64,000 bases of DNA from Corynebacterium sp. ACRPO (GTDB taxonomy: Bacteria > Actinomycetota > Actinomycetes > Mycobacteriales > Mycobacteriaceae): contig NZ_JAKRNE010000002.1 in the NCBI RefSeq assembly GCF_022347205.1, positions 62,001 through 126,000 of the forward strand. Direction: 5' to 3'. The translations under genes were made by a program, and so were the position numbers. Under the pieces are notes generated by a model. That model made no database searches. It was not told the origin of the DNA and saw nothing but the letters and a program-made list of their open reading frames with translations. Positions within the stretch are counted from its first letter, which is position 1; every line of letters starts with the position of its first letter. Positions 11,271 through 20,153 of the stretch are shown here, piece after piece.

Positions 11271-11978
11271 GTGAAGCGTCAGGTCACCGTAGCAACGTTG
11301 ATGGTCAGTACCGTTTTGCTGAGTAGCTGCGTTGCGGATATCGGCACGAGGAGCGCGTCAGAGGAGACCACCAAGGTGGACGAGGCTGGCGGCATTAGTT
11401 CGGCCGACGGTGCAGGGGGAACCAACGGAGACCCGGGGGATGACGCGGAAGGCAATCAGGGGGAGTCGGCAGACACTACTGGCGGGAAGAATGCGGACGG
11501 CGCCGGCCAACCGGGGGAGGCCGGCGCCACGGGGTCGGAAGACACTTCCGGCGTCCTACCGCCACTGGGGGAGTTCGATCCGGCTCAGCCGGGGTTCCAA
11601 GTATTCGATCCTTGTACAGAGATTTCGCAAGACCAACTGCAGGATCTTGGACTGGAGCGTTATGGTAACCCAGACATTATAGAGGCAGGTCAAAAAGGGT
11701 GTAGCTACAAAAGTGTTTCCGAAGATACAGTTCTTTCTATTAGTTCAACATTCAAGCCATTTGACAGTTCAAATGTAAGGCCAGACCTGGTGGTCAAATC
11801 CGCCGACAGCGAATTGGAAGGAGTTCTAATTCAGCGAGGGGAAGTTTTCCCGGAGATGGCTTGCACCGCAACGATTTCAACTGTGCGAGGCGTGGTAACG
11901 GTCTCGGCGAATAGCTTTGGTGACGCCAAGAATAGTGCCTGTGAAAAGGCAAGTAGATTGACCAAAGACCTAATTTAA
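11271..11978 (+). CDS. DUF3558-like lipoprotein
   Basis: 235 residues. The signal peptide ends in lipobox LLSSC (Cys about residue 18). A long low-complexity linker rich in Gly, Asp, Ala and Thr (about residues 25-95) leads to a folded C-terminal domain with FDPCTEISQDQLQDLGL and a second cysteine in KGCSYKSVSED, a pattern typical of DUF3558, whose members are actinobacterial cell-surface lipoproteins. The GTG at 11271 is chosen because it starts the signal peptide and has AAGGA at 11261-11265. It is 19 bases upstream of the large PPE-like gene, so both are probably co-transcribed. Confidence 0.75.
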   Translation: MKRQVTVATLMVSTVLLSSCVADIGTRSASEETTKVDEAGGISSADGAGGTNGDPGDDAEGNQGESADTTGGKNADGAGQPGEAGATGSEDTSGVLPPLGEFDPAQPGFQVFDPCTEISQDQLQDLGLERYGNPDIIEAGQKGCSYKSVSEDTVLSISSTFKPFDSSNVRPDLVVKSADSELEGVLIQRGEVFPEMACTATISTVRGVVTVSANSFGDAKNSACEKASRLTKDLI

Positions 11979-11997
11979 ATGATTATCGGGGGATTAA

Positions 11998-13857
11998 ATG
12001 AAAATAAACGTTGCTAATGTAGGAAGAAATATAAACCAAATTGAGCGCATGAACCAGAATATTGCCGGGAACAATATGGCTGCCGTAAGTCCGCTTACAG
12101 GTAGCTTCTCTGCGGTGACTGGCATTGATCATGTTGGTGCAATTCACGAGCGAGTTTTGAGTTCGGATCCAGGATCAGCCCGAAACTCCATTTCGAGCTT
12201 TGTAAAACAGTTGGAGTGGCTTTCTGATTCTTTGGGGCAGGAGGCTCGAGGATTTCAGGCGCAGGAGGACGCGAATAGTCGGGGAATGGAGATCGCGGAT
12301 GCGGGTGGGGATATTGGCATTGAGTCGATGCCGATAATGAACCAGCCGGAGCCGGGGTACAGCCCATTTGGGTTTTCTATGCCGGTGGTGAATGTCGGTA
12401 CGGACATTGTGAAGCTGGCTACGGACCTGATGTCGACGCAGATTTGGAATGTGTCGGAGGCGAATGCGCGGTGGAGCTCGTTGGCGTCGGAAGTCGACGA
12501 TATCGTTAGCGGGTTGCAGGAAGCAGCTGGGTCTTTGGAAGGCGAGAACGACAGCGAAGCAACGTCGAGGGCGGCGGCCAAGATTAGGGAAGTGGCGGCG
12601 TCGGGAAGCCACTTTGTAGCAAATGCTAAGGTCATGGGGGAGAAACTGACTGGATTCCACGCCAAGCTGATGGGCATGCAGCCGACTGCGATGGCCATGG
12701 CGATGGAAGTGATGGCCATTCCAGAACCGGTGGAGCGCGAAATTGCGGAAAAGGCCGCATTGGCCGCATTGCAACCTGACCTGCAGCGCTTCGCGGTAGA
12801 GGCAATGCCGTACCAGCACGCTTTGATGGAACAATCGCCGGCGTCGGGAGGCGGCGGTGTCGACGCGGGCCTTTCCGGAGTTGACGGTGATGGGCAGCGC
12901 TACACCACCGATGCCGTGGTATGGCCAAAGAAGATTACGGAAGCGATAGCGCGAGGTGATTTGGGGCCGGGGAACTTCGACGTCGTCAATCGCAATGTGG
13001 ACGGGCTAGAAGCGGTGGGGATGAGCCCACAAGAAATTAATGATTTTCACCAGCAGATGCATACTAGCGGCAGGAATGCGCTGGAAAAGCTTGGCCTGGG
13101 AGACCAGGTAGCCATCGGCGGAAATGAAGTGTCCACCCAAGGTGCATCCATGCCGGGAGTAACTGCGTCGAACGGGGCGATGGGGCAGGTTCCTGGTGGT
13201 ACAGCGCACCCGGTTGCCACAGGAACACATTCAGGCGCGCTTAATAACAGCGGTGCGATGGCGCCGACAGCTACAGTGCAGTCCCCCAATACTGGGATGG
13301 CGCCGATGATGGCAGCCGGACGTCCCGGGGACGCAGGCCGCGGCGTACTTGGCGGTCAGTCGCTACGAGGCGGAATTGGATCCGCTGCAGGAAATGTAAG
13401 TGGCAACGCCGATATTGCGCGTGCCGGAAGAGGAGCGCAGTCGGGCCAGAACTTTGGGCGAGGAGCTGGAGCGCCCTACGCCGGTGTCGGTTCGGGCGTG
13501 CGCGCTGGCCATAGCAATGCAATCGGTGGCGGTTCGGGCATGCGCGCTGGTCTTGGCAGCGGTGCTGGTGCGGGCATGCGGCCCGGCGTGGGTGGCGGCC
13601 TTGGTCTTGGAACAGGCGGCAGTGAAAGTGCTGTGGCAGCGCGCGGTGGCAATACAGGCCGCTCAACCGGCGGGGCGCGAGCCTATGGTCCAATGATGGG
13701 GATGCGCGGAGGCAAAGACAGTGAGAAAAAGCGCGTAAAGTCCGTGACCACGCAGGTCGAAAGGGACCCGAATAAGCGCGACCTGCTGGGGGAGCCGCCC
13801 GCTGTCGTACCCGGTGTCATCGGAGATTGGGTGCGGGAAGTGGACCCAGAAAAATAG
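11998..13857 (+). CDS. Large Gly-rich PPE/ESX-substrate-like protein
   Basis: 619 residues without signal peptide. Residues about 50-260 are helical and resemble the WXG/PPE helical-hairpin fold (SEANARWSSLASEVDDIVSG, then a second helix AAAKIREVAASGSHFVANAK). Residues about 370-570 are a Gly/Ala/Met/Ser-rich low-complexity region. The C terminus is charged and ends LLGEPPAVVPGVIGDWV, like the conserved tail of PPE-like type VII secretion proteins of other actinobacteria. In those genomes DUF3558 lipoproteins are common neighbours. Codon use (many GGG, ATG, GCG) differs from the housekeeping genes around it, suggesting relaxed or foreign origin. Substrate role is inference. Confidence 0.65.
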   Translation: MKINVANVGRNINQIERMNQNIAGNNMAAVSPLTGSFSAVTGIDHVGAIHERVLSSDPGSARNSISSFVKQLEWLSDSLGQEARGFQAQEDANSRGMEIADAGGDIGIESMPIMNQPEPGYSPFGFSMPVVNVGTDIVKLATDLMSTQIWNVSEANARWSSLASEVDDIVSGLQEAAGSLEGENDSEATSRAAAKIREVAASGSHFVANAKVMGEKLTGFHAKLMGMQPTAMAMAMEVMAIPEPVEREIAEKAALAALQPDLQRFAVEAMPYQHALMEQSPASGGGGVDAGLSGVDGDGQRYTTDAVVWPKKITEAIARGDLGPGNFDVVNRNVDGLEAVGMSPQEINDFHQQMHTSGRNALEKLGLGDQVAIGGNEVSTQGASMPGVTASNGAMGQVPGGTAHPVATGTHSGALNNSGAMAPTATVQSPNTGMAPMMAAGRPGDAGRGVLGGQSLRGGIGSAAGNVSGNADIARAGRGAQSGQNFGRGAGAPYAGVGSGVRAGHSNAIGGGSGMRAGLGSGAGAGMRPGVGGGLGLGTGGSESAVAARGGNTGRSTGGARAYGPMMGMRGGKDSEKKRVKSVTTQVERDPNKRDLLGEPPAVVPGVIGDWVREVDPEK

Positions 13858-13858
13858 C

Positions 13859-13890
13859 ATAAAAAAGGGGCCGAGGAAATCCCTCGGCCC
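13859..13890 (-). terminator. Terminator of the minus-strand lipoprotein gene
   Basis: Stem GGGCCGAGG (13868-13876) with CCTCGGCCC (13882-13890). On the minus strand the stem is followed by TTTTTT (13861-13866), so it serves the gene ending at 13902; it may also slow the convergent PPE-like transcript. Confidence 0.82.
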
Positions 13891-13901
13891 TTCAAGCCAT
13901 A

Positions 13902-14180
13902 TTACTGCTGTGGCAGTTCGGTGGCGGTGCCGTTCAAGTGAGGCTGTGCTGGCTCTTCTGGAACACCGGACTCGACTACAGGTGCTTCCTCTTCAATGAC
14001 GGTCTCGGGTGCGGAAGAGCTGGTCTCAGCATCCTTCTGCATCGGGGCCTCACCGGTGAAGGTGGAGCCATTTTCTACCTTGGAATCAGAATCCTGCTGG
14101 TTAGGTGGGTGGCAAGCAGCGAGGGAGAGGCCAGCGGTGAAGACCAGGCCAGCGGCGGCGAAACGGGAGAACTTCTTCAT
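13902..14180 (-). CDS. Small proline/glutamate-rich lipoprotein
   Basis: 92 residues: signal peptide with lipobox LAAC (Cys about residue 23), then a short acidic, disordered mature part (SSAPETVIEEEAPVVESG). No recognised domain. It lies 41 bases downstream of greA on the same strand and has its own strong terminator. Probably a real small envelope lipoprotein, because the signal peptide, start and terminator are all in order. Confidence 0.72.
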   Translation of the reverse strand: MKKFSRFAAAGLVFTAGLSLAACHPPNQQDSDSKVENGSTFTGEAPMQKDAETSSSAPETVIEEEAPVVESGVPEEPAQPHLNGTATELPQQ

Positions 14181-14221
14181 GGGGATGTGCTCTTTCTCCA
14201 GAGTGGTATGTGGTTAAAAGT

Positions 14222-14743
14222 TTAGGACTCGCGTGGAGCAGCGGCCTTAGCAGAATCATACGGCGCTGCGGATTCGATGGTGACCGAAATGGTCTTGCCA
14301 TTCGGAGCGGTGTACTCGCGGGTCTCGCCCTCTTGTGCGCCAAGGATGGCAGCGCCCAGCGGGGACTGCTCGGAATAGGTTTCTAGGTCCTTGTTATCGG
14401 AAGCAGCGGCGCGGGTACCGATGAGGAAGGTCTCCTTATCGTCCTTGTCACCATTGTAGTAAACGTGAACTACGGAACCGGTGTGGGCGACGCCCTCCTG
14501 AACAGCACCGCGCTCGGTGGTGGCATTCGCAAGAACCTCAGAAATCTGCTTAATGCGGGCCTCTTCCTGGTCCTGCATCTCACGAGCGGCGTCGTAACCG
14601 GCGTTCTCTTTGAGGTCGCCTTCCTCACGGCGCTCGTTGATCTCAGCCGCGACTACTGGGCGGTGGTCGATGAGCTCCTGCAGCTCGGCCTCGAGCTTTG
14701 CCTTGGTCTCTGGGGTGATGTACTGCTTTTGCTGCTCAGCCAT
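14222..14743 (-). CDS. greA: Transcription elongation factor GreA
   Basis: 173 residues. The N-terminal coiled coil has the GreA tip motif INERREEGDLKENAGYDAAR with the acidic residues that enter the RNA polymerase secondary channel and trigger cleavage of backtracked RNA; the C-terminal FKBP-like domain ends with SPLGAAILGAQEGE. GGAAGG precedes ATG 14743. The order greA - DUF4307 - mca matches the mycobacterial layout. Slightly longer than the usual ~160 residues because of an Ala/Lys-rich tail. Confidence 0.95.
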   Translation of the reverse strand: MAEQQKQYITPETKAKLEAELQELIDHRPVVAAEINERREEGDLKENAGYDAAREMQDQEEARIKQISEVLANATTERGAVQEGVAHTGSVVHVYYNGDKDDKETFLIGTRAAASDNKDLETYSEQSPLGAAILGAQEGETREYTAPNGKTISVTIESAAPYDSAKAAAPRES

Positions 14744-14863
14744 TCTGCAACCTTCCGTAGATAGGAATTGTGGTCAAAGCCCCTGCTAATCCCTGGGGCT
14801 ATAAGTAAAAATGGAACCGGGCATATGCCCAGTTCTAGGCGCTACAAATCCTAGCACACGCGG

Positions 14864-15334
14864 CTAGCGGCTTTCCGCGTAGTCAGGGTTATCCATATCT
14901 AAGTATTCGGGGATATTGCCGGAACAACCATAGGCCCCGCCGGCTACGGCACGAGCGTTGGTCGGAACGTCGACAGCGATGCGCTGGGTTTCGTTTCCGC
15001 CCGCGGGAACAGGGAATTCGCGGCGGCCCACTTCGGACTTGGAGTAGTCAAATGCCTGGACAATGCAATAAGCATCTTCATCGGTGTGATTGCGGGTGAC
15101 ATCGACCCAGACGCGGGTGGAATCATCGCTCAAAACCTCCTGGGTCACGATGGACACCTGTGCGTTCACGCGCTCCTTTTCCTGGAAGTACCGGAATCCG
15201 AAGAAAATAAGCGCGATAAAAATGGCGACAAAGATGAGCACCAGCGCCCTATTAGTCCAGCTACCAGAGTTCTTTTCAGAGGAGCCGCGGGAGCCGTAGC
15301 GAGCGGCTGAGCGAGATTTTCCGGCGGAAGTCAT
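14864..15334 (-). CDS. DUF4307 membrane protein
   Basis: About 156 residues: basic cytoplasmic N terminus, one membrane helix (LVLIFVAIFIALIFFGFRYF) and an extracytoplasmic beta-rich domain with two cysteines (EDAYCIVQAFDYS and GGAYGCSGNIPEY). This is the DUF4307 pattern; members sit between greA and mca in actinobacteria, as here. Function unknown. ATG at 15334 preferred over 15343 by fit to the basic start. Confidence 0.8.
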   Translation of the reverse strand: MTSAGKSRSAARYGSRGSSEKNSGSWTNRALVLIFVAIFIALIFFGFRYFQEKERVNAQVSIVTQEVLSDDSTRVWVDVTRNHTDEDAYCIVQAFDYSKSEVGRREFPVPAGGNETQRIAVDVPTNARAVAGGAYGCSGNIPEYLDMDNPDYAESR

Positions 15335-15429
15335 AGCTTCCACTCTAGCCGAGGACCACTGTTTTCCAATTATCTACTAGGATAATCATCTGTTCAAAGA
15401 ACCTAGATTAATAAGGGGATGGATTTTCA

Positions 15430-16320
15430 GTGAGCGATTTTCGCCTACTAGCTATCCACGCGCACCCAGACGATGAATCATCTAAGGGTGCTGCAACCAC
15501 CGCGCGCTATGCCGCAGAAGGCAATGAGGTTTTGGTGCTGACTTGTACCGGCGGCGAGCGCGGCGATGTGATTAACCCCGCCATGGATCGCCCGGGAATC
15601 AAGGAAAAGATGGGCGAGGTGCGCCGGGAAGAGATGGCTAACGCTGCGCGGGCGCTGGGCGTACAACATCGCTGGCTGGGCCACGTTGATTCCGGATTGC
15701 CGGACCCGGTTGAAGGCAAGACTATGGAGGAATTGCTGCCGGAGGGCTGTTTTGCGTTGCTGGGGGATGACACCGTTGCGCAGGAATACGTCCAGGTTAT
15801 CCGCGAATTTCGTCCACACGTCATTGTTACCTATGACGAAAATGGTGGCTACCCACACCCAGACCACCTAATGGTGCACCGGGCTTCCATGATCGCGTGG
15901 GAGAAGGCGGGCGATGCCGAGTACCACCCAGAGCTAGGTAAGCCGTGGGAGCCGCTGAAGCTCTACTACTCGCACGGCTTCGTCTACCAGCGCATGAAGA
16001 TGTTCCATGATTTGCTGTTAGAAGAGGGGAATACCAGCCCCTATGGGCCGATGCTGGCGCGCTGGGATACCACTTTTGGCGATATCATGGCGCGTGTAAC
16101 CACCCAGGTGGAATGCGCGGATTACTTCAGCAATCGCGAGGAGGCTTTGCGGGCGCACGCTACGCAGATCGACCCGGCGGGTGCCTTCTTGGCGACGTCG
16201 GTGGAGGTACAGCAGCGCCTTTGGCCCACCGAGGAGTTTGAGCTGGCGAAGACTCGCGTTTCTACCTCCCTGCCAGAAAATGACCTTTTTGCCGACATCA
16301 AAGAGGAAGAGGAGGCCTAA
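15430..16320 (+). CDS. mca: Mycothiol S-conjugate amidase
   Basis: 296 residues of the LmbE-like zinc hydrolase family. The zinc motif AIHAHPDDESSKGAATTARY and the second metal ligand region GGYPHPDHLMVHRASM are intact. Mca cleaves mycothiol S-conjugates of electrophiles and drugs to release mercapturic acids for export and GlcN-inositol for recycling. It is distinguished from its paralogue MshB by length and by this greA-mca-prenyltransferase context, as in mycobacteria. GTG start at 15430 with AAGGGGATG upstream. It heads a probable operon with the next two genes. Confidence 0.92.
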   Translation: MSDFRLLAIHAHPDDESSKGAATTARYAAEGNEVLVLTCTGGERGDVINPAMDRPGIKEKMGEVRREEMANAARALGVQHRWLGHVDSGLPDPVEGKTMEELLPEGCFALLGDDTVAQEYVQVIREFRPHVIVTYDENGGYPHPDHLMVHRASMIAWEKAGDAEYHPELGKPWEPLKLYYSHGFVYQRMKMFHDLLLEEGNTSPYGPMLARWDTTFGDIMARVTTQVECADYFSNREEALRAHATQIDPAGAFLATSVEVQQRLWPTEEFELAKTRVSTSLPENDLFADIKEEEEA

Positions 16321-16323
16321 GAC

Positions 16324-16635
16324 ATGAGCATGTATGGCTCTTTCGTGCTTGCCGCACATGACGTATTTGTACTCGCCCAAGGAACCGAGGGCGCCGAAGG
16401 CGGCCCAATGGGCCCTGAATTTGGCAAAGCTTCGCCCATCGGTCTACTGATCTTGGCGCTTATGGGAGTTGCGGTGCTGTTTGCAGGCTGGAATTTCCAT
16501 CGCCGTTACTCACGCTTTCGCCGCCGCATGATGTTTGCGGAGGACCACGGAATCGATCCGTTCGATGAGGAAGCCGTGGATGAGGCGATGAAGGAAGCCG
16601 GCATTTACGATAACCGCAAGAAGTCCATTTTCTAG
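16324..16635 (+). CDS. Small single-pass membrane protein
   Basis: 103 residues: short N-terminal stretch, one membrane helix (PIGLLILALMGVAVLFAGWNF), a basic patch (HRRYSRFRRRMMF) and an acidic cytoplasmic tail. It starts 3 bases after the mca stop and ends 12 bases before the prenyltransferase gene, so it is co-transcribed. A small membrane protein sits in the same place between mca and the Z-prenyltransferase gene in mycobacteria. Function unknown. Confidence 0.75.
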   Translation: MSMYGSFVLAAHDVFVLAQGTEGAEGGPMGPEFGKASPIGLLILALMGVAVLFAGWNFHRRYSRFRRRMMFAEDHGIDPFDEEAVDEAMKEAGIYDNRKKSIF

Positions 16636-16647
16636 GCGGATAGACTG

Positions 16648-17424
16648 ATGAGCGTGAGTTCTCTCAAGCAGCTGGCCTACCCAGCTTATGAAGCGCGTCT
16701 GGCGCACCTGATCAAGGGCAAGCCGCAGCCTAAGCACATCGCCATCATGGCCGATGGCAATCGCCGGTGGGCGCGTGAGGCTGGGTTTACCGATATCAGT
16801 CATGGTCACCGCCAAGGCGCGAAGAAAATCGGAGAGATGATTTCGTGGTGCCGCGATACCGATATCGAAGTGGTCACCATTTATTTGCTGTCCACGGAGA
16901 ACCTGAAACGCAGCGAGCACGAAGTAGAGCTGCTCTTTGACATCATCTCGGACGTGGTCACGCACCTATCCCATAACGACGTCGGCTGCCAGGTGCGCTT
17001 GGTCGGCCACCTCGATCTACTCCCGGATGATGTTCGCCAGCGCATGGTGACGGCGGCGGCGGAAACCGAGGACAATACGGGTGTCATCGTCAATGTGGCG
17101 GTGGGCTATGGCGGGCGCCAAGAAATTGTGGACGCCGTGCAGAACTTGGTGCGTGCGGAAGCAGAGAAGGGAACTACCGCAGCGGAGATGGCGGACCGCG
17201 TCACCGCAGAATCCATTGGGGAGCACCTGTATACCAAGGGACTTCCGGACCCGGATTTGGTGATCCGTACCTCTGGCGAACAACGCCTGTCGGGCTTTCT
17301 CCTGTGGCAGGCCGCGTACTCCGAAATCTGGTTCACGGATACTTACTGGCCAGCATTCCGCAAGGTGGACTTCCTTCGCGCCTTGCGGGATTATTCCCAA
17401 CGTTCGCGCCGCTTTGGCAAATAG
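16648..17424 (+). CDS. cis-prenyltransferase (isoprenyl diphosphate synthase, UppS-like)
   Basis: 258 residues. The motifs of Z-type prenyltransferases are complete: IMADGNRRWAREAGF (diphosphate-binding Asp), STENLKRSEHEVE, and RTSGEQRLSGFLLWQAAYSE near the C terminus. It condenses isopentenyl diphosphate onto an allylic primer to make cis-polyprenyl diphosphates for cell wall lipid carriers. Actinobacteria have two such genes; the syntenic mycobacterial copy after mca makes the short Z,E-farnesyl product, so this may be the short-chain enzyme, but chain length cannot be read here. Confidence 0.9.
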   Translation: MSVSSLKQLAYPAYEARLAHLIKGKPQPKHIAIMADGNRRWAREAGFTDISHGHRQGAKKIGEMISWCRDTDIEVVTIYLLSTENLKRSEHEVELLFDIISDVVTHLSHNDVGCQVRLVGHLDLLPDDVRQRMVTAAAETEDNTGVIVNVAVGYGGRQEIVDAVQNLVRAEAEKGTTAAEMADRVTAESIGEHLYTKGLPDPDLVIRTSGEQRLSGFLLWQAAYSEIWFTDTYWPAFRKVDFLRALRDYSQRSRRFGK

Positions 17425-17427
17425 GCT

Positions 17428-18354
17428 CTAGAGCTTGCGCATTCGCACCTGTTCTACCAGGTGATGCGAGCCTTTTTTGAGCACGAGAGAGGCTCGCACA
17501 CGGGTGGGCAGGATATTCTCCACCAAGTTCGGCAGGTTAATGGACTGCCAAATTTCGCGGGCTTGGGCGCGGGCTTCCTCATCGTTCATGTCTGCAAAGG
17601 CAGAGAAGTGGGCGTTGGGCTCCCGGAAAGCGGTGTGGCGCAGAGTAAGGAAGCGGTCGATATACCACTGCTCGATATCGTCGGTGCGGGCATCAACATA
17701 GACCGAGAAATCAAAGAGATCCGCCACGGTCAACGTGGGGCTCGTTTGTAGCACGTTGAGCCCTTCCAGGATGAGGATGTCGGGCTGGTGAACTTCTTGG
17801 TACTCACCGTCCACAATGTCATAGGTGATGTGGGAATAAAGCGGTGCCTTGACAAATGGCTTTCCTGATTTTACGTCCGTGACAAAGCGGAGGAGTGCGC
17901 GCCGGTCATAGGATTCCGGAAATCCCTTGCGCTGCATGAGGCCGCGTTCCTTGAGAGTCTTGGTGGGGAAGAGGAAGCCGTCGGTAGTAACGAGGGCCAC
18001 CTTGGGGTGGGATTCCCAGCGTTGCAGCAGCACCTGAAGGAGACGGGCGGTGGTGGATTTTCCCACTGCCACAGAACCGGCCACACCGATGACAAAGGGA
18101 ACGTGCGTCGGAGGATTGCCTAAGAAGGATTCGGTAGCCGTGGTGAGCTGCTGGCGTGCCATGACTTGCATATGGATGAGACGGGAGAGGGGGAGGTAGA
18201 CATCAGCTACCTCGTCTAGGTCGATGCGGTCTCCTAGGCCGCGAAGTTTCTCCACCTCGGTTTCCGTGAGCACCTGAGGCATGGATTTACGCAGTTCACG
18301 CCAGGTCTCGCGGTCAAAATCTAGGTAGGGACTCGAATCCAATGTGCGCGCCAT
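17428..18354 (-). CDS. coaA: Pantothenate kinase, type I
   Basis: 308 residues; phosphorylates pantothenate, the first and regulated step of coenzyme A synthesis. The P-loop [18 protein letters not shown], the [15 protein letters not shown] start, and the substrate motifs [11 protein letters not shown] and [12 protein letters not shown] are all family hallmarks. The ATG at 18354 gives the usual [14 protein letters not shown] terminus; longer starts run into the glyA promoter. It is convergent with the prenyltransferase gene (3 bases apart) and divergent from glyA. Confidence 0.94.
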   Translation of the reverse strand: MARTLDSSPYLDFDRETWRELRKSMPQVLTETEVEKLRGLGDRIDLDEVADVYLPLSRLIHMQVMARQQLTTATESFLGNPPTHVPFVIGVAGSVAVGKSTTARLLQVLLQRWESHPKVALVTTDGFLFPTKTLKERGLMQRKGFPESYDRRALLRFVTDVKSGKPFVKAPLYSHITYDIVDGEYQEVHQPDILILEGLNVLQTSPTLTVADLFDFSVYVDARTDDIEQWYIDRFLTLRHTAFREPNAHFSAFADMNDEEARAQAREIWQSINLPNLVENILPTRVRASLVLKKGSHHLVEQVRMRKL

Positions 18355-18472
18355 GGCTCTATTGTCGCACTTGCATAATCCGTGGGTAAAAGTATGCCCC
18401 CTAAGGGTGCATGGCACGATAAGATATGCAGCAGCCCATACCGCATGATTTTGAGAAGGGGACCACACCTTT

Positions 18473-19756
18473 ATGGCTTCTTTTACCTCTGACCTCCGCG
18501 ACCTCGATCCGGATGTATTCGGCGCAATTCAGGGAGAGATTTCCCGCCAGCGCGAAACCCTGGAAATGATCGCTTCTGAGAACTTTGTGCCTCGCGCCGT
18601 GCTCCAGGCACAGGGCTCCGTGCTCACTAACAAGTACGCCGAGGGCTACCCGGGTCGCCGCTACTACGGCGGCTGCGAGCATGTCGACGTCGTGGAGGAC
18701 CTAGCCCGCAACCGCGCTAAGGAACTCTTTGGTGCGGAATTCGCCAACGTTCAGCCGCACTCGGGTGCGCAGGCGAACGCCGCGGTGCTTTCCACCATTG
18801 CTGAGCCTGGCGACAAGATTTTGGGCCTGTCCCTGGCTCACGGCGGCCACCTTACCCACGGCATGAAGTTGAACTTCTCTGGCAAGCTTTATGATGTCGC
18901 CGCCTACGAGGTGGATCCAGAGACCATGCGTGTGGACATGGATAAGCTGCGCGAGCAGGCGCTGAAGGAAAAGCCGAAGGTCATTATCGGCGGCTGGTCT
19001 GCCTACCCGCGAACCATGGATTTCGCGGCCTTCCGTGAAATTGCTGATGAGGTCGGCGCTTACCTGTGGGTAGATATGGCCCACTTTGCTGGCCTCGTTG
19101 CTGCTGGCCTGCACCCGAGCCCAGTGCCTCACGCGGATATCGTGTCTACCACCGTGCATAAGACCCTGGGTGGTCCGCGCTCCGGCATGATTTTGGCCAA
19201 GCAGGATTATGCCAAGAAGATCAATTCCAACGTCTTCCCGGGCCAGCAGGGCGGACCGCTGATGCACGTGGTCGCTGCCAAGGCCATTGCTATGAAGATT
19301 GCCGCTACCGAGGAATTCAAGGAGCGCCAGGAGCGCACCTTGGAGGGTGCTCGCATTCTGGCAGAGCGCCTTACCGCAGAAGATGCCAAGGCGGCTGGCG
19401 TGGACGTGCTGACCGGCGGCACCGATGTGCACTTGGTCTTGGCAGACCTGCGCAATTCCGAATTGGATGGACAGCAGGCAGAGGATCTGCTGCACGAGGT
19501 AGGCATTACCGTTAACCGCAATGCCGTACCGAATGACCCGCGTCCGCCGATGGTCACCTCCGGCCTGCGCATTGGTACTTCTGCGCTAGCAACCCGCGGC
19601 CTCGATGCCGAAGCTTTCACCGAGGTTGCAGATATTATCGGTACTGCTCTGGTGCAGGGCAAGAATGCCGATGTAGAGGCCCTGCGTGCTCGTGTGGACA
19701 AGATTGCCCAGCACTACCCGCTGTATGAGGGCCTCGAGGACTGGAAGCTGGTCTAG
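18473..19756 (+). CDS. glyA: Serine hydroxymethyltransferase
   Basis: 427 residues; interconverts serine and glycine with tetrahydrofolate, the main supply of one-carbon units. The PLP-binding lysine lies in [16 protein letters not shown]; other hallmarks are [18 protein letters not shown] and the [15 protein letters not shown] block. GAGAAGGGGA at 18453-18462 is the ribosome site. A candidate TAAGAT -10 box lies at 18419-18424. The 3' end overlaps the convergent DUF5997 gene by 4 bases. Confidence 0.96.
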   Translation: MASFTSDLRDLDPDVFGAIQGEISRQRETLEMIASENFVPRAVLQAQGSVLTNKYAEGYPGRRYYGGCEHVDVVEDLARNRAKELFGAEFANVQPHSGAQANAAVLSTIAEPGDKILGLSLAHGGHLTHGMKLNFSGKLYDVAAYEVDPETMRVDMDKLREQALKEKPKVIIGGWSAYPRTMDFAAFREIADEVGAYLWVDMAHFAGLVAAGLHPSPVPHADIVSTTVHKTLGGPRSGMILAKQDYAKKINSNVFPGQQGGPLMHVVAAKAIAMKIAATEEFKERQERTLEGARILAERLTAEDAKAAGVDVLTGGTDVHLVLADLRNSELDGQQAEDLLHEVGITVNRNAVPNDPRPPMVTSGLRIGTSALATRGLDAEAFTEVADIIGTALVQGKNADVEALRARVDKIAQHYPLYEGLEDWKLV

Positions 19757-20118
19757 TCCTTCACCTCATGGCCACGGGCCTGCGCCATGGTGGCGCGGGC
19801 CTGCTGGAGCCATTCCGGCTGCTCTTGGAGGAGCTGATTGATTTCCGCTGTGGTCAGCGGCTTATCCATATCGTTCTTCTTGAGCGCGGTAACAGAGATG
19901 CCCAGCTTATGGGCAACCTCGGGGCGGGGATGGGGGCCTTCGCGGCGCAAGGTTTGTAGCCACTCGGGTGGGTTATGCTGCAATTCGCGCAGCTCTTCGT
20001 GGCTAATGGCACTATTTTGGAACTCGTCCGGCGCGGCGGGCAGGTAGATGCCTAGCTTCTTCGCCGCGGTTTGGGCACGCATGGCGGTGCCGGATGGTTG
20101 CTTTTGTTCTTCAGTCAC
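19753..20118 (-). CDS. DUF5997 family protein
   Basis: 121 residues, soluble and helical, with two similar repeats: [21 protein letters not shown] and [21 protein letters not shown], each ending in a (P)EWLQ motif, and a HTH-like stretch [12 protein letters not shown]. The text agrees with the DUF5997 family as I know it. It is divergent from a LysR substrate-binding-like gene only 35 bases away, a pairing seen in other actinobacteria, so the two are probably functionally linked. Function unknown. Confidence 0.72.
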   Translation of the reverse strand: MTEEQKQPSGTAMRAQTAAKKLGIYLPAAPDEFQNSAISHEELRELQHNPPEWLQTLRREGPHPRPEVAHKLGISVTALKKNDMDKPLTTAEINQLLQEQPEWLQQARATMAQARGHEVKD

Positions 20119-20153
20119 GCTTTTACCGTAGCACTTTCAGTAGACTGTCCTCT

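Noticed and set aside
13400..13700. Gly-rich region of the PPE-like gene as a PE_PGRS-type repeat array
   Set aside because: The repeats are short and irregular, without the GGAGGX periodicity of PGRS proteins.
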